A DNA stretch of 64,000 bases from Sandaracinus sp. (GTDB taxonomy: Bacteria; Myxococcota_A; Polyangia; Polyangiales; Houyiibacteriaceae), in the NCBI GenBank assembly GCA_002699025.1, contig PABA01000002.1, positions 1 through 64,000 on the forward strand, read 5' to 3'. Of the stretch, positions 35,397 to 49,485 are shown in pieces; position 1 is the first letter of the stretch; every line of letters starts with the position of its first letter. Under the pieces are notes generated by a model. It was not told the origin of the DNA. It made no database searches and saw only the letters and a list, made by a program, of their open reading frames with translations. Both the position numbers and the translations under genes were made by a program.

Positions 35397-37494
35397 GGCC
35401 GCGCGCGCTCGACCGCGCTTGCCCCGAAGCGGGGGGCGGGCGTCGTGTCGGGCGTTCCGGCGCGCTCGCGGGGCGCTCCTCGGGCTGACGTTCGCGCTCT
35501 TCGCCTGCGGCGGATCGGGCGAGCCCTGCGCCGTCGAGGACCCTTGCCTCGAGGCGCGCCGAGAGGGGGGCGCATGCGTGGAGCGCCCCCGCGCCGATGG
35601 CGCCCCCTGCGACGATGGGGACGCCTGCACCACCGGCGACGCCTGCCGCGCCGGGGCCTGCGTGGGCGGCGCGCCGCGGGTCTGCGCCGAGGCGGGTCCC
35701 TGCGCCGAGGCGCGCTGCGAACCGGCCCGCGGTTGTGTCTCGGCGCCGCTCGTCGACGGCGCGCCCTGCGACGACGGGGACGCCTGCACGGGGAGCGACG
35801 TCTGCCGCGCGGGCGTCTGCGCCGGTGTGCCGCGGGTGTGCAGCGGCGAGGGCCTCGGGCCCTGCGAGCGCGCGGCCTGCGCGCCCGACGGGAGCTGCGG
35901 GGTCGTGGACGCGGAGGACGGGACGCCGTGCGACGACGGAGTCGCCTGCGACGGGCGGGACGCCTGTCGGGCCGGGCGCTGCATCGCCGGCGCGGGCGGC
36001 TGCGGGGAGGGCCCCTGCTTCACCGACGTCACGGTGGGGTCGGGGCTCGAGGCGCTCTTCCTCGGCGGGGACATCGGCGGCGGCGCGGCGCTCCTCGACG
36101 CCGACGGGGACGGAGCGCTCGACCTCGTCGTCGCGGGCGAGCTGGACGTGCTGCGGCTCTTCCTCGGGCGCGGGGACGGGACCTTCCGGGACGCCACCGC
36201 GGGCTCGGGGCTGGTGGGCCGCCGGACGGACGGGAGCGACCCGGCCTCGCCGGCCATCCCGGGGAGCGACGCCCGGCCCATGGGCCTGGCCGTGGGCGAC
36301 CTCGACGAGGACGGGCGCGACGACCTGATCGTGCTCCGGGACGGGCGTGACCAGGTGTACCTCGGGCGGGGGGACGGGACCTTCGAGGACGTCAGCGCGC
36401 GGAGCGGCCTCGACCCGACGCCCCGCTGGTCGACGGGGGCGGCGCTCGCCGACGTGGACGGCGACGGTCACCTCGACCTCTACGTCGTCGCCTACATCGA
36501 GGAGCTCGACTTCCCGGACCACGGCCCCGCCCCGAACGCCTTCTACCGCGGCCGGGGCGACGGCAGCTTCGAGCGCGTCCCGGACGCGGCGCTCGAGGGC
36601 GCCGGCACCAGCCTCGCGGCGCTCTTCGCCGACGCCGACGACGACGGGGACCCGGACCTCTTCGTCTGCAACGACTTCGGCGCGAACATCGAGCCCAACC
36701 GCTTCTTCGAGAACCGGGGCGGCGCCCTCGTCGAACGGAGCGCGGCGTCGCGGACCGACCTCGCGTTCTTCTGCATGGGGATGGTGCCCGGCGACTACGA
36801 CCGCGACGGGGATCTGGACGTCTTCGTGCCGAACCTCGGGCCGAACGCGCTCCTCCGCCGGGTCGGCGATCGCTACGAGGAGGTGGCCGCGCGGGCGGGG
36901 CTCGAGGGCTTGCCCACGGCGTGCACGGCCGGGCGGCCGACGACGAGCTGGGGCGGCGCTTTCCTCGACGTCGACCTCGATGGCTGGCTCGACCTCTGGT
37001 CGCCGAGCGGCTTCGTCGGCTACGGCATGTCGAGCCCGGAGGATCCGGATCGGCTCTTCCTCCACCAGGGGCCGGCGCTCACCTTCGCGCCCGTGTACGA
37101 CGGCGGCGTCGGCTCGCCCGAGGCGTCCCGGGGTGGCGTCGCCGGCGACCTCGATCGGGACGGCGACGTGGATCTGGTGCAGGTGAACGTGCGCGGCGGC
37201 CTCCAGCTGCTGAGGAACGACACGCCCCGGCGTGGGCGCTGGCTCGGCGTGCGGCTCCCGGGCCATCGGGCCGTCGGCGCGCGGGTGGCGCTCGAGCTTC
37301 CGGGCGGCGACACCCTCGTCCGCTGGCTCCACCGGCAGGCGGGCTACGCCTCGTCGCAGCCGGGCGAGCTGCACTTCGGGCTGGGCGAGGTCGAGCGGGT
37401 GGAGCGGCTCCACGTGCGCTGGCGGGACGGGAGCGAGGTCGAGCGGCTCGACGTGGAGCCGGACCAGTGGGTGGAGCTGCGCGGAGCAGAGTGA
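35353..37494 (+). CDS. Lipoprotein with FG-GAP/VCBS propeller and ASPIC/UnbV domain
   Basis: About 713 residues. The N-terminus is uncertain: the only upstream start in frame is the GTG at 35353, inside the end of the previous gene, giving a 44-base overlap and a long Arg-rich leader before the signal (ALLGLTFALFAC). Then come four Cys-rich repeats (PCDDGDACTGSDVCRAGVC type), FG-GAP/VCBS blades (LLDADGDGALDLVVAGE, LADVDGDGHLDLYVV, DYDRDGDLDVFVPN, DLDRDGDVDLVQVN), each with a calcium-binding DxDxDGxxD loop, and a C-terminal ASPIC/UnbV domain ending in VEPDQWVEL. Such proteins are calcium-stabilised surface propellers, probably for adhesion or binding. It is likely co-transcribed with the MopE-like gene. 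Confidence 0.78.
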   Translation: MRAIGSTTSATRPAEAARARPRLPRSGGRASCRAFRRARGALLGLTFALFACGGSGEPCAVEDPCLEARREGGACVERPRADGAPCDDGDACTTGDACRAGACVGGAPRVCAEAGPCAEARCEPARGCVSAPLVDGAPCDDGDACTGSDVCRAGVCAGVPRVCSGEGLGPCERAACAPDGSCGVVDAEDGTPCDDGVACDGRDACRAGRCIAGAGGCGEGPCFTDVTVGSGLEALFLGGDIGGGAALLDADGDGALDLVVAGELDVLRLFLGRGDGTFRDATAGSGLVGRRTDGSDPASPAIPGSDARPMGLAVGDLDEDGRDDLIVLRDGRDQVYLGRGDGTFEDVSARSGLDPTPRWSTGAALADVDGDGHLDLYVVAYIEELDFPDHGPAPNAFYRGRGDGSFERVPDAALEGAGTSLAALFADADDDGDPDLFVCNDFGANIEPNRFFENRGGALVERSAASRTDLAFFCMGMVPGDYDRDGDLDVFVPNLGPNALLRRVGDRYEEVAARAGLEGLPTACTAGRPTTSWGGAFLDVDLDGWLDLWSPSGFVGYGMSSPEDPDRLFLHQGPALTFAPVYDGGVGSPEASRGGVAGDLDRDGDVDLVQVNVRGGLQLLRNDTPRRGRWLGVRLPGHRAVGARVALELPGGDTLVRWLHRQAGYASSQPGELHFGLGEVERVERLHVRWRDGSEVERLDVEPDQWVELRGAE

Positions 37495-37616
37495 GGCGCG
37501 GGGAGGGCGCTCCGGGGGCCTCGAGGATGAGCAGGAGCGCGAGCGCGGAGCCGTGCGGGCCCGAGCCCGTTGACGCCTGCCCGTCCCCTCGGCAGCGTGG
37601 GGAGGAGGAGGGCTCG

Positions 37617-38918
37617 ATGAAGATCACGCTCCTGGACGCGCTCGAAGGAGGCGAGCTCGGCGCGGCGCTCCGCCAGGCGCTCACCTCGGAGACGCTCCTC
37701 GCCGACCACCGGCTCCGCGAGGAGCGCTTCGCCCCCTGCCAGGGCTGCTTCGAGTGCTGGGTGAAGCACCCGGGCACCTGCAAGGCGAAGGACGCGGCGA
37801 ACGACGTCATGCGCGACGCCATGGCCGCCGATGTCCTCCTCTGGGCCACCCGTGTCCGCTTCGGCTGCTGGGACCCCATCGCCAAGGTCGCCTTCGACAA
37901 GGCCGTCGGCGTCCTCTCGCCCTTCTTCCGCGCCATCGCGGGCGAGACCCACCACGCCAAGCGCTACGCGCGCTACCCGCGCATGGGCGTCCTCGCCGTG
38001 CTCCCGAAGGACGCCCCGCCGGGTGAGGCCGAGACCTTCCGGCGGCTCGTCGCCCGGAACGCCGCCAACTTCCACGCGGGCGCCCCCTGGGTCGGCTTCG
38101 TCGGGGAAGGCGACCCACCCGAGGCCGTCCGCGCCGCCCTCGCCGAGGGGCTCGACGCGCTCCGCCGCCCCCGCGACGAGACGCTCCCGAAGGTCGCCGC
38201 CTTCGCCGAGGACGTGCGCCAGGGCGTCCCCCCGAAGGCCGGCCCCCGTCACGTCGCGCTCTGGATCGGCAGCGCCAAGCCCGCGGGCACGAGCACCTCG
38301 GAGGCCCTCGCCGGAGCGCTCGAGGCCCGCCTGGTCGAGCGCGGCTGGACCAGCGAGCGCGTCCACGCCCTCCGCACCACCAAGCTCGGCCACCCCCGCG
38401 CGCCGAAGCTCGTGGACGCCGCGCGCCGGGCGGACCTGCTCGTCCTCGCCTCGCCCGTCTACATCGACTGCCTCCCCTCGCTCGTCCTCGCCGGCCTCGG
38501 CCACCTCGCCGACGCCGCGCTGGATCCGCCCCCGGCGCTCCTCCCGATCATCCAGTGCGGGTTCCCGGAGCTCGAGCACACGGCCCTCGCCCTCGCGGTC
38601 GTCCGCCGCGCCGCGCGCGCTCTGGGCGCTCCCTGGGCCGGCCACCTCGCCCTCGGCGGGGCCGGCGCCATCCAGGCCGAGCACCTCGACCAGCGCGGCG
38701 GCCGCATGCACCACCAGGTCGACGCCCTCGACCAGGCGGCCGAGGCGCTGAACGCGGGCCGGCCCCTCCCCATCGCGGCGAGCGAGCGCTTCGCCACGCC
38801 GCTCCTCGGGCCCCGCGCCTACCGCGCCGTCGGTCAGGTCGGCTGGGTCGTCCACGCGCTGAAGGAGGGCGCCGCGCTCCGCCTCTGGGACGAGCCCTTC
38901 GCGCCGGAGGAGCCCTGA
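37617..38918 (+). CDS. Tandem flavodoxin-fold (NADPH-dependent FMN-reductase-like) protein
   Basis: A 433-residue protein made of two flavodoxin-like halves. The N-terminal half (1-215) has CQGCFECWVKHPGTCKAKD, the cysteine pattern of iron-sulfur flavoproteins and related FMN reductases, and ATRVRFGCWDP. The C-terminal half (about 220-433) begins VALWIGSAKPAGTSTSEALAG, a FMN-phosphate loop of NADPH:FMN-reductase type, and has LLVLASPVYIDCLPSLV. Each half in relatives is a separate flavoprotein of about 200 residues. The start has GGAGGAGGAG just upstream. It is probably an electron carrier or flavin reductase; redox partner unknown. Confidence 0.75.
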   Translation: MKITLLDALEGGELGAALRQALTSETLLADHRLREERFAPCQGCFECWVKHPGTCKAKDAANDVMRDAMAADVLLWATRVRFGCWDPIAKVAFDKAVGVLSPFFRAIAGETHHAKRYARYPRMGVLAVLPKDAPPGEAETFRRLVARNAANFHAGAPWVGFVGEGDPPEAVRAALAEGLDALRRPRDETLPKVAAFAEDVRQGVPPKAGPRHVALWIGSAKPAGTSTSEALAGALEARLVERGWTSERVHALRTTKLGHPRAPKLVDAARRADLLVLASPVYIDCLPSLVLAGLGHLADAALDPPPALLPIIQCGFPELEHTALALAVVRRAARALGAPWAGHLALGGAGAIQAEHLDQRGGRMHHQVDALDQAAEALNAGRPLPIAASERFATPLLGPRAYRAVGQVGWVVHALKEGAALRLWDEPFAPEEP

Positions 38919-38936
38919 GCGCTTCCGCGCCTCCGC

Positions 38937-39917
38937 TCAGCGCTCGGCGGCGTCGCCATCCGGACGCGCGGCGTCGGCGGAGCTCGTCCCTGAACGATCT
39001 GGCGTCTCGGCGGTCGCCGGCTCGGCGGCAGGCGGCTCGGCGGCCGGTTGCTCGGCCGGGTCCGACGCGGGCGCCGGGGCGGGGGGAGCCGGTGGCGCCG
39101 GCGCCGAAGCGGGCGCCGCCCCGGGAGGCAGCACGGAGTGCGTCTCCCCGTCCCGCCCCGCGAAGTCCATGCGCTCGATCAGCGTCTCCAGGTCGCCGAG
39201 CCGCTCCGCGTAGTCGATCGGCGCCGCGATCAGCGTCACGACCAGCGCCAGGCGGACCGAGCGCACGCCCACGCGAGAGCTCACCCGCGTCTGCCACGGC
39301 GTCCCCACGAAGACCGAGCGGCCGAGCGCCTCCCGATGCTCGGGCGCCACGCGGACCCGATCCACGTCGAAGATCTCGAAGCTCGCCGCCGACGCCGGCA
39401 GCCCCTTCACCTGCGCCGGGTTCCGCGCGGTCACGAGCGAGCGCCAGCGCTGCTCGTCGACCTGCAGCCGGCCGTCCCGCGCGCTCAGCCGGTGGCGCAT
39501 GCGGAAGACGTCCTCGAGGAAGCCTTCGTGGAGCACGCGGAGCACGCGGCTCGTGCGGTGGGGCGGCACGGGCAAGAGGCGCACCGCGAGGATCGCCCCC
39601 GTGCGGTCGTGCACGAGCACCAGGTCGTTCGTCGGGAGCTGGACCGCCGTGTCCACCTCCCCGTCCCCCGTGAAGTCCCACTCGTAGCGCTGCCAGTCGT
39701 CCGGGCCCCGGTCGTGCCGGCCGAAATGCCAGTTGGCCACCGACCACCCGGCGAGCAGCCGCTGCCCTTCGCCATCGGCGAAGGGAATGCGGTAGGAGGT
39801 GCCCGCGCGCACGAAGCCATCGGCGCCGAACTCGCCGACGCCTCGTTGGTGGCTGACGCAGGCGACGAGCCCAGAGAGCAGAACGAGGGCGAAGAGCGAG
39901 CGATGGGGCCTCGGCAT
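38937..39917 (-). CDS. Lipoprotein of unknown function
   Basis: A 326-residue protein with a lipoprotein signal (LVLLSGLVAC), a beta-rich body, one DFTGDGEVDTA stretch like an EF-hand or thrombospondin-type calcium loop, a hydrophobic segment (ALVVTLIAAPIDY, about 215-230), and a Pro/Ala/Glu-rich tail of about 75 residues. No family was recognised. It converges with the flavodoxin-fold gene and lies downstream of the lon terminator, so it is its own unit. Confidence 0.6.
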   Translation of the reverse strand: MPRPHRSLFALVLLSGLVACVSHQRGVGEFGADGFVRAGTSYRIPFADGEGQRLLAGWSVANWHFGRHDRGPDDWQRYEWDFTGDGEVDTAVQLPTNDLVLVHDRTGAILAVRLLPVPPHRTSRVLRVLHEGFLEDVFRMRHRLSARDGRLQVDEQRWRSLVTARNPAQVKGLPASAASFEIFDVDRVRVAPEHREALGRSVFVGTPWQTRVSSRVGVRSVRLALVVTLIAAPIDYAERLGDLETLIERMDFAGRDGETHSVLPPGAAPASAPAPPAPPAPAPASDPAEQPAAEPPAAEPATAETPDRSGTSSADAARPDGDAAER

Positions 39918-39998
39918 GACCGGCCGAAGCTGTCACGCCGAGCGGGGGCGCGCCATGGTCCATTTCGGGTACGGGGAGGCGCGGCGGCCCCGACGCGT

Positions 39999-40031
39999 GA
40001 GAGGCCGCGCCCCAGCGGGGAGCGGCCTCTC
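39999..40031 (-). terminator. Terminator of the tig-clpP-clpX-lon cluster
   Basis: Ten-base-pair stem GAGAGGCCGC/GCGGCCTCTC around an inner CCCC/GGGG pairing, 17 bases beyond the lon stop. Confidence 0.8.
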
Positions 40032-40048
40032 GGTCGCGGTCGCGCGGC

Positions 40049-42535
<2,487 letters not shown>

Positions 42536-42584
42536 TCAGCCTCCTGCCCTCGTCCGCCGCGGCTCGGCGGAGAGAGCTACGCGC

Positions 42585-43835
<1,251 letters not shown>

Positions 43836-44042
43836 GCGAAATTCCTGATGTCTTGAGGTTCCTGCGCCGCTCGTGCGAGCGCCACAGATGGGGTTGGGTC
43901 GAGTCTAGCGCCGGGCTTAACCCCCGGCAAGCAAGGGCAAAGCGAGGGCCGGCCGGGGTGTGAGGAAGGCCCGCCGATCGGGCCCTCCGCCCCCTCTGGT
44001 CGGCGCCGCCACGCGATCGTGACGCGTCGCGCCGGGAGCGGC

Positions 44043-44680
<638 letters not shown>

Positions 44681-44684
<4 letters not shown>

Positions 44685-46015
44685 GCGTCGTCCCCGCCCT
44701 TCGCGTCGTCCTCGTCGGTCGCCGAGCCCTCTTCCTTCGAAGAAGCCTTCGGCTCGGCCTCGGTGATCTTGGCCTTCTCCCGGAGGAATCCAAAGATCTT
44801 TTCCTCGAGGAGCTGGTTTTCGAGCTGGTCGCGCCGCTCGCCCGAGTACTCGACACGGAGCTTCGCGATGTGCTTCCCGGTCTCCTCGGCCATCTCCTGG
44901 AGCTTGGCCTCGAGGGCCTCCTCGTCGATGGAGATCTCCTCGAGGCGGGCGATCGCGCCGAGGAGGATGCCGGCCTTCACGCGGCGCTCGGCCTTCTCGT
45001 CCATGCCCTCGAGGTCGTCCGGGGAGACCTGCCGCCCGGTCATCTGGGCGAAGGTCATCATCTCGTAGAGCATCTGCTGCTTCTGCTGCTGCACCATCGA
45101 GGGCGGCACGGGCACGTCGTTCAGCTCGAGGAGCGCGTCGAGGATCGCGTCCTTCAGCTCGGCGGCGTAGCGCTGCTCGGCCATGCCCTTCAGGCGGTCG
45201 CGGATGTCGGTCTTCAGCTCCTCGAGCGTCTCGAACTCGCCGACGTCCTTGGCGAGCTCGTCGTCGAGCTCCGGGAGCAGGAGCTCCTTGAGCCCCTTCA
45301 CCTTCACGTGGAAGGTGGCGGTCTTGCCCTTGAGGTCCGGGTGGTGGTGGTCCTCGGGGAAGCCGACGTCGATGTCCTTCTCCTCGCCGGGCTGGGCGCC
45401 GACGAGGCCCTCGCCGAAGGCGTCCAGGAGATCCTCGTCGCCGAGGTCGACCTCGCGGCCCTCGGCGGCCATCTCGCCCTTCGCCTCGCCGTCGATCTCG
45501 ACCGTGTAGTCGATGGTGAGCCGGTCGCCGTCCTTCGCCGGGCGCATGGGGTCCGGCTCGCGGAGGTCGGCGTGCTGCTTGCGGAGCCGGTCGATCTCGG
45601 CGTCGACGGCCTCGTCGAGCACCTTCACCGGGGCGACGGTGACCTCGAGCCCGTCGACGGAGACCGCGTCGAGCTTGGGGCGCACCTCGATCTTCGCCGT
45701 GAACTCGAAGTCCTTGCCGTCCTCGATGAGGGGCGGGCTGACCTCGGGCTGGGCGACGACGGCGAGCTCGTGCTCCTCGACGGCGTGGAGCAGGCCCTTC
45801 TCGACGATGGTCCCCGTGACCTCCGCCTTCACCTGCTTGCCGTAGAGCTGCTTGACGACGTGGCGAGGCACCTTTCCCGGCCGGAAGCCTCGGACCTTCG
45901 CCGTCTTGGCGAGCTGGCCGTAGGTGGTGTCGAGGTCCTTTCGGACGACGTCCCAGGGAACCTGGACCTTCACCTCGACCATGACGGGGCTGATCTCGCT
46001 GACCTCGGAATGCAC
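44681..46015 (-). CDS. tig: Trigger factor
   Basis: A 444-residue ribosome-bound chaperone and prolyl isomerase. The ribosome-binding loop [17 protein letters not shown], an FKBP-like domain (about 150-245, [16 protein letters not shown]), and the long C-terminal helical arms are present, ending in an acidic tail. The GTG at 46015 gives the usual N-terminus ([21 protein letters not shown]); the longer frame upstream crosses the promoter. It is the first gene of tig-clpP-clpX-lon and overlaps clpP by 4 bases. Confidence 0.96.
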
Positions 46016-46088
46016 GAACGAACGCTCCTTCGACCCGGCCGCGGCGACCCCTTCGCGTTCGGACGCGAGGGGCGGAGCCGGGTGCGCG

Positions 46089-46117
46089 TACCTAGTCCCC
46101 GGCGTCCGCCGGGTCAA
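46089..46117 (-). promoter_or_regulatory. Promoter of the tig-clpP operon
   Basis: Minus strand TTGACC (46117-46112), 17-base spacer, TAGGTA (46094-46089), giving a leader of about 65 bases to the GTG. Confidence 0.6.
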
Positions 46118-46314
46118 ACCGCTGCGGGGGAGCGGGGGACCCCGAGCCCCAGCGGGCAGCAGCGACGCGAGCCCCAGCCCGAGCCCGAACCACCCCGAGC
46201 GGCGAGCTGGAGCCCGAGCCGAGCCGCGAGCTCGACCTCGAAGCCGCGGGCCTGGGCACGGAGCCGGAGCGGGTCGCTCGACCGGAGCGCAGGAGCGAGC
46301 GCCAGCGAGCGGAG

Positions 46315-47685
46315 CTACGGCGCGATCGTGGAGGGGCGCCGCGGCGGGGTCGGGGGGAGGTCCTCTTCGAAGCCGGCGAAGGCCGCGTCCACCGGCGGCC
46401 GAAGCGCCTCGGGGAGGCGGAGGGTCACCAGCAGGGCGCGGCCCTCGCGGCGGAGCTCGTCCGCTCCGAGCGTCCGGCGCGCGGCGGCCTCGGCTTCGCG
46501 CGCCTCGGCCTCGTCGTCGAAGGTCATGAACCAGACGGCCACGCCGAGCTCGCTCCGCCCGTCGGCCCAGCGGTAGACCCGCAGCCGGTCGCCGCCCCAG
46601 CCATCGGCGGCTGCCGCGTCGACCCCGCTCTCCGTTCCGCGCCCGAGGAAGACCGCCACCTCGAGCTCGCCGAGCGTGTCCTCCTCCACCGGCTCGAGCC
46701 CCGCCTCCTCGAGCGCGGGGAAGGCCGGCAGGGCGATCGGGTCCGGCTCCTCGCCCTGCAGGTAGCGCCGCGGGTGGAGCACTTGCTCGGTCGAGGCGGG
46801 CTTCCGCTCGAAGGCCCCGTCCACGCCCCGCCAGTCCCCGGCCCGCCGGAGCTCCCGCGCGAAGCGAAGCCCGGCCACGTAGGGTGTCACCAGCGTGTGC
46901 CGCAGGATCGGCGGCGCCCGCCCGAGCGCGTCGTCCCCGGCGCCGACGCTCTGCGCCATCAGCGTCTCCACGGCCGCGTCCCCCGCGAGCGCCTCGAGCG
47001 GTACGCCGAGCTTCTCGGCCGCGTAGACCATCATGGCGAGCGTCGCGTCGCCCTCGACCAGCGCCCGCAGCGCGTTGTCGGCGTCGCTGTCCCGCTCGAT
47101 CTCCCAGGCCTCGCCGAGCCGGAGCGCCTGGTCCTGCAGCGCGTGCACCAGCTCGTGCACGATCACGATCCGCGCCTCGGCCGCCTCGGCGCTCGTGGCC
47201 CGCCGCGCCAGCACCTCCATCACGTCCTCGCGCACGACCAGCCGCGCCTCGTCCGTGTCGTAGTAGCCGAGCACCTGCTCGCCGAGCACCTCGCGCAAGA
47301 GCCCGCGCAGATCGAGCCCCTCGGGGAGCAGGCCGAGCGTGCCGTAGACCAGCTCGGCCTTCTCCACGTCCTCGTCCTCGATCTGGCCGTCGAGCCGCGC
47401 GGCGATCCGCTCGGCGTCGTGCACCTCCACGTGCACGGGAGCCGTGAAGCTGAGCCGGCGCGTTCGCTGGGCCTCGCCCATCAGCCGTCGGAGCGCGCCC
47501 ATCTCGAGCGGCGTCGGCGCGCGCTCTCCGGGGGGCGTGCCGGCGACCGTCGGGGGCGCGGCGAGGGCGGCCGGGGCGCTCGACGCGGCCGTCGTCGTCT
47601 CGGCCGGGGGCGGCGCGCTCGCGCAGGCCAGGAGGAAGACGAGCGGGGCGAGGAAGCCGGGCCGCCCCTGGCGCCCGGGGCGCAT
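46315..47685 (-). CDS. HEXXH lipoprotein, putative metallopeptidase
   Basis: A 456-residue protein with a lipoprotein signal (LAPLVFLLACAS), an Ala/Pro-rich linker and a globular domain with VHELVHALQDQ, a HEXXH zinc motif on a helix, preceded by QVLGYYDTDEARLVV. The motif and the following EWEIERDSDADNALRALVEGDA-like region suggest a gluzincin-type metallopeptidase; activity is inferred. The start ATG overlaps the RNase J stop (TGATG), so translation is coupled. It is exported, unlike its partner. Confidence 0.72.
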   Translation of the reverse strand: MRPGRQGRPGFLAPLVFLLACASAPPPAETTTAASSAPAALAAPPTVAGTPPGERAPTPLEMGALRRLMGEAQRTRRLSFTAPVHVEVHDAERIAARLDGQIEDEDVEKAELVYGTLGLLPEGLDLRGLLREVLGEQVLGYYDTDEARLVVREDVMEVLARRATSAEAAEARIVIVHELVHALQDQALRLGEAWEIERDSDADNALRALVEGDATLAMMVYAAEKLGVPLEALAGDAAVETLMAQSVGAGDDALGRAPPILRHTLVTPYVAGLRFARELRRAGDWRGVDGAFERKPASTEQVLHPRRYLQGEEPDPIALPAFPALEEAGLEPVEEDTLGELEVAVFLGRGTESGVDAAAADGWGGDRLRVYRWADGRSELGVAVWFMTFDDEAEAREAEAAARRTLGADELRREGRALLVTLRLPEALRPPVDAAFAGFEEDLPPTPPRRPSTIAP

Positions 47686-49373
47686 CAACCGACCTCGAGC
47701 GCCATGGCCGTCACGATGGGCTTGCGCCGGAGCTTCTTGTAGAAGTAGCGGCGCAGCGCCCGCCGGGCCCGCTCCTCCAGCTCGCCCGGCCCCTCTCCCT
47801 TGGCCCGCCTCAGATCGCGCCGCACGTAGTCGCTCGCGTCGTCGAGGAGCGCGTCCTCCACCTCGGCCGCGAGGAAGCCGCGCGCCACGATGTCCACGTG
47901 GCCGAGGAAGCGATCCCCCCGGCCGATCGAGAACGCGACGACCGCGTGGCCGAGCTCCCCGATCAGGCGCCGCTCCTTGAGGAGCTCCTCGTCGACGGGC
48001 GTGCCCCGGTCGATGTGCACGCGCCCGACCGTCGCCTCGCCGACCACCTCGAGCCGGCCACGCTCGAGCTGCACGATGGCGCCGTTCTCGATCACCAGCG
48101 TCTGCTCGACGCCCACCTCCCGGGCGAGGGCCGCGTGGCGGCGGAGGTGGTGGAAGGTGCCGTGGACCGGGATGAAGGTCTTCGGTCGACAGAGCTCGAG
48201 GTAGCGGCGCTGCTCGTCCCGGGCGGCGTGGCCGCTGCAATGCACGTCGGGCCGGTTCTTCCGGTGGTGCAGGATGCAGCCGACGCGCTCGAGCATGTCC
48301 GTCAGGTCGAAGACGATCTTCTCGTTGCCCGGGATGATCCGGGACGAGAGGACGACCGTGTCGCCGGCCTCGAGCTCGAGCGCCGGGTGCGTGCCGCGCG
48401 CGAGCCGCGAGAGGGCGGCCGGGGGCTCGCCCTGGGTGCCGGTGGCGATGACGCAGAGCTGGTCCCGCGGGACGTCTCGGGCGTCGTCGTCCTGGAGGAT
48501 GAGATCGGCGACGCCGTCGAGGAGGCCGAGCTCCCGGGAGACGGCGGCGTGGTTGCGCACCGAGCGGCCGAGGAGGAGCACGCGCCGGCCGTGGCGGCGG
48601 GCGGCCTCGAAGACGGCCTTCATGCGGTAGACGTTCGAGGCGAACTGGGCGACGACGACGCGGTGCTCGGCCCCGGCGACGAGCGCGTCGATGGCCTCGG
48701 CCACGTCGGCCTCCTCCCCCGAGTCGCCCTCGACGTCGATGTTCGTCGAGTCGCTGAGGAGGAGGTCGACGCCTTCGTCTCCGACCCGCTGGAGGGCCGC
48801 CGTCCCGAAGTGCTCCCCGTCCAGCGGGCGCTCCTCGATCTTGAAGTCGCCGCTGTGGACGACCGTGCCGGCCGGCGTCCGCAGGATGAGGCTCGTCGCG
48901 TCCGGGATGGAGTGGTTGACGCGGACGGGCTCGACGTCGAAGCAGCCGACCTCGAAGCGCTGGCCCGGGCGGGTCGCGATCATCTCCGGGAAGTCGAGGT
49001 GGTGCTCCTCGAGGCGCTTCCGGATGAGCGCGAGGGCGTAGGGCGGGCCGTAGACGGGCACCGGCTGGTCCAGCTCGCGCAGCAGGTAGGGGAGGGCGCC
49101 GATGTGGTCCTCGTGCCCGTGCGTGATCAGGATCGCGCGCAGCTTCTGCTGGTTGGCGAGCGCGTGGTCGAGGCGCGGGTGGTCCAGGTCGATGCCATGG
49201 ACACGACCCGGGAAGGTGACGCCGGCGTCGACGACCACGAGGTCGCCCTCGCACTCGATCAGCATGCAGTTCATGCCGACCTCGCCCAGGCCTCCCAGGG
49301 GGACGACGGTCAGCGCAGGCAGGGGAGGGCCTCCACCCGGCCCAGACTGGCACGCGGCTCCGGGCTGCGCCAC
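47685..49373 (-). CDS. Ribonuclease J
   Basis: A 562-residue RNase J of the metallo-beta-lactamase/beta-CASP family, an endo- and 5'-exonuclease for mRNA decay and rRNA maturation. The metal site is ITHGHEDHIGALPYLL (His85, His87, Asp89, His90), with HSGDFKIEE, the beta-CASP part with LLLSDSTNIDVEG and FASNVYRMKAV, and the late HCSGHAARDEQRR and FIPVHGTFHHLRRH motifs. The GTG at 49373 puts the family start (VVPLGGLGEVGMN) at residue 23. It is divergent from the beta-barrel gene and coupled to the HEXXH lipoprotein. Confidence 0.94.
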   Translation of the reverse strand: MAQPGAACQSGPGGGPPLPALTVVPLGGLGEVGMNCMLIECEGDLVVVDAGVTFPGRVHGIDLDHPRLDHALANQQKLRAILITHGHEDHIGALPYLLRELDQPVPVYGPPYALALIRKRLEEHHLDFPEMIATRPGQRFEVGCFDVEPVRVNHSIPDATSLILRTPAGTVVHSGDFKIEERPLDGEHFGTAALQRVGDEGVDLLLSDSTNIDVEGDSGEEADVAEAIDALVAGAEHRVVVAQFASNVYRMKAVFEAARRHGRRVLLLGRSVRNHAAVSRELGLLDGVADLILQDDDARDVPRDQLCVIATGTQGEPPAALSRLARGTHPALELEAGDTVVLSSRIIPGNEKIVFDLTDMLERVGCILHHRKNRPDVHCSGHAARDEQRRYLELCRPKTFIPVHGTFHHLRRHAALAREVGVEQTLVIENGAIVQLERGRLEVVGEATVGRVHIDRGTPVDEELLKERRLIGELGHAVVAFSIGRGDRFLGHVDIVARGFLAAEVEDALLDDASDYVRRDLRRAKGEGPGELEERARRALRRYFYKKLRRKPIVTAMALEVG

Positions 49374-49434
49374 CAGGTGGAAAGGCGTCCTCCGGGCCGC
49401 TCCTGGCACCCTTCGCGCAGAACGTCGCGACGCG

Positions 49435-49464
49435 TTGACCACCCCGATCAGGCCGTGGTAGGCC
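49435..49464 (+). promoter_or_regulatory. Promoter of the beta-barrel gene
   Basis: TTGACC (49435-49440), 18-base spacer ending in TGG, TAGGCC (49459-49464). GAGGA lies 5 bases before the ATG at 49486. Confidence 0.52.
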
Positions 49465-49485
49465 GGCCGCTCGAACGAGGACTCC

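Noticed and set aside
31878-36281. A 1467-codon minus-strand open frame over the Cys-rich and FG-GAP lipoprotein genes
   Set aside because: Opposite to two genes with clear domains; the sequence is Ala/Val/Arg-rich low complexity.
43910-43928. Terminator between clpP and clpX
   Set aside because: The hairpin GCCGGG/CCCGGC is short with no tract following; clpP and clpX are normally co-transcribed, so it was not listed as a feature.
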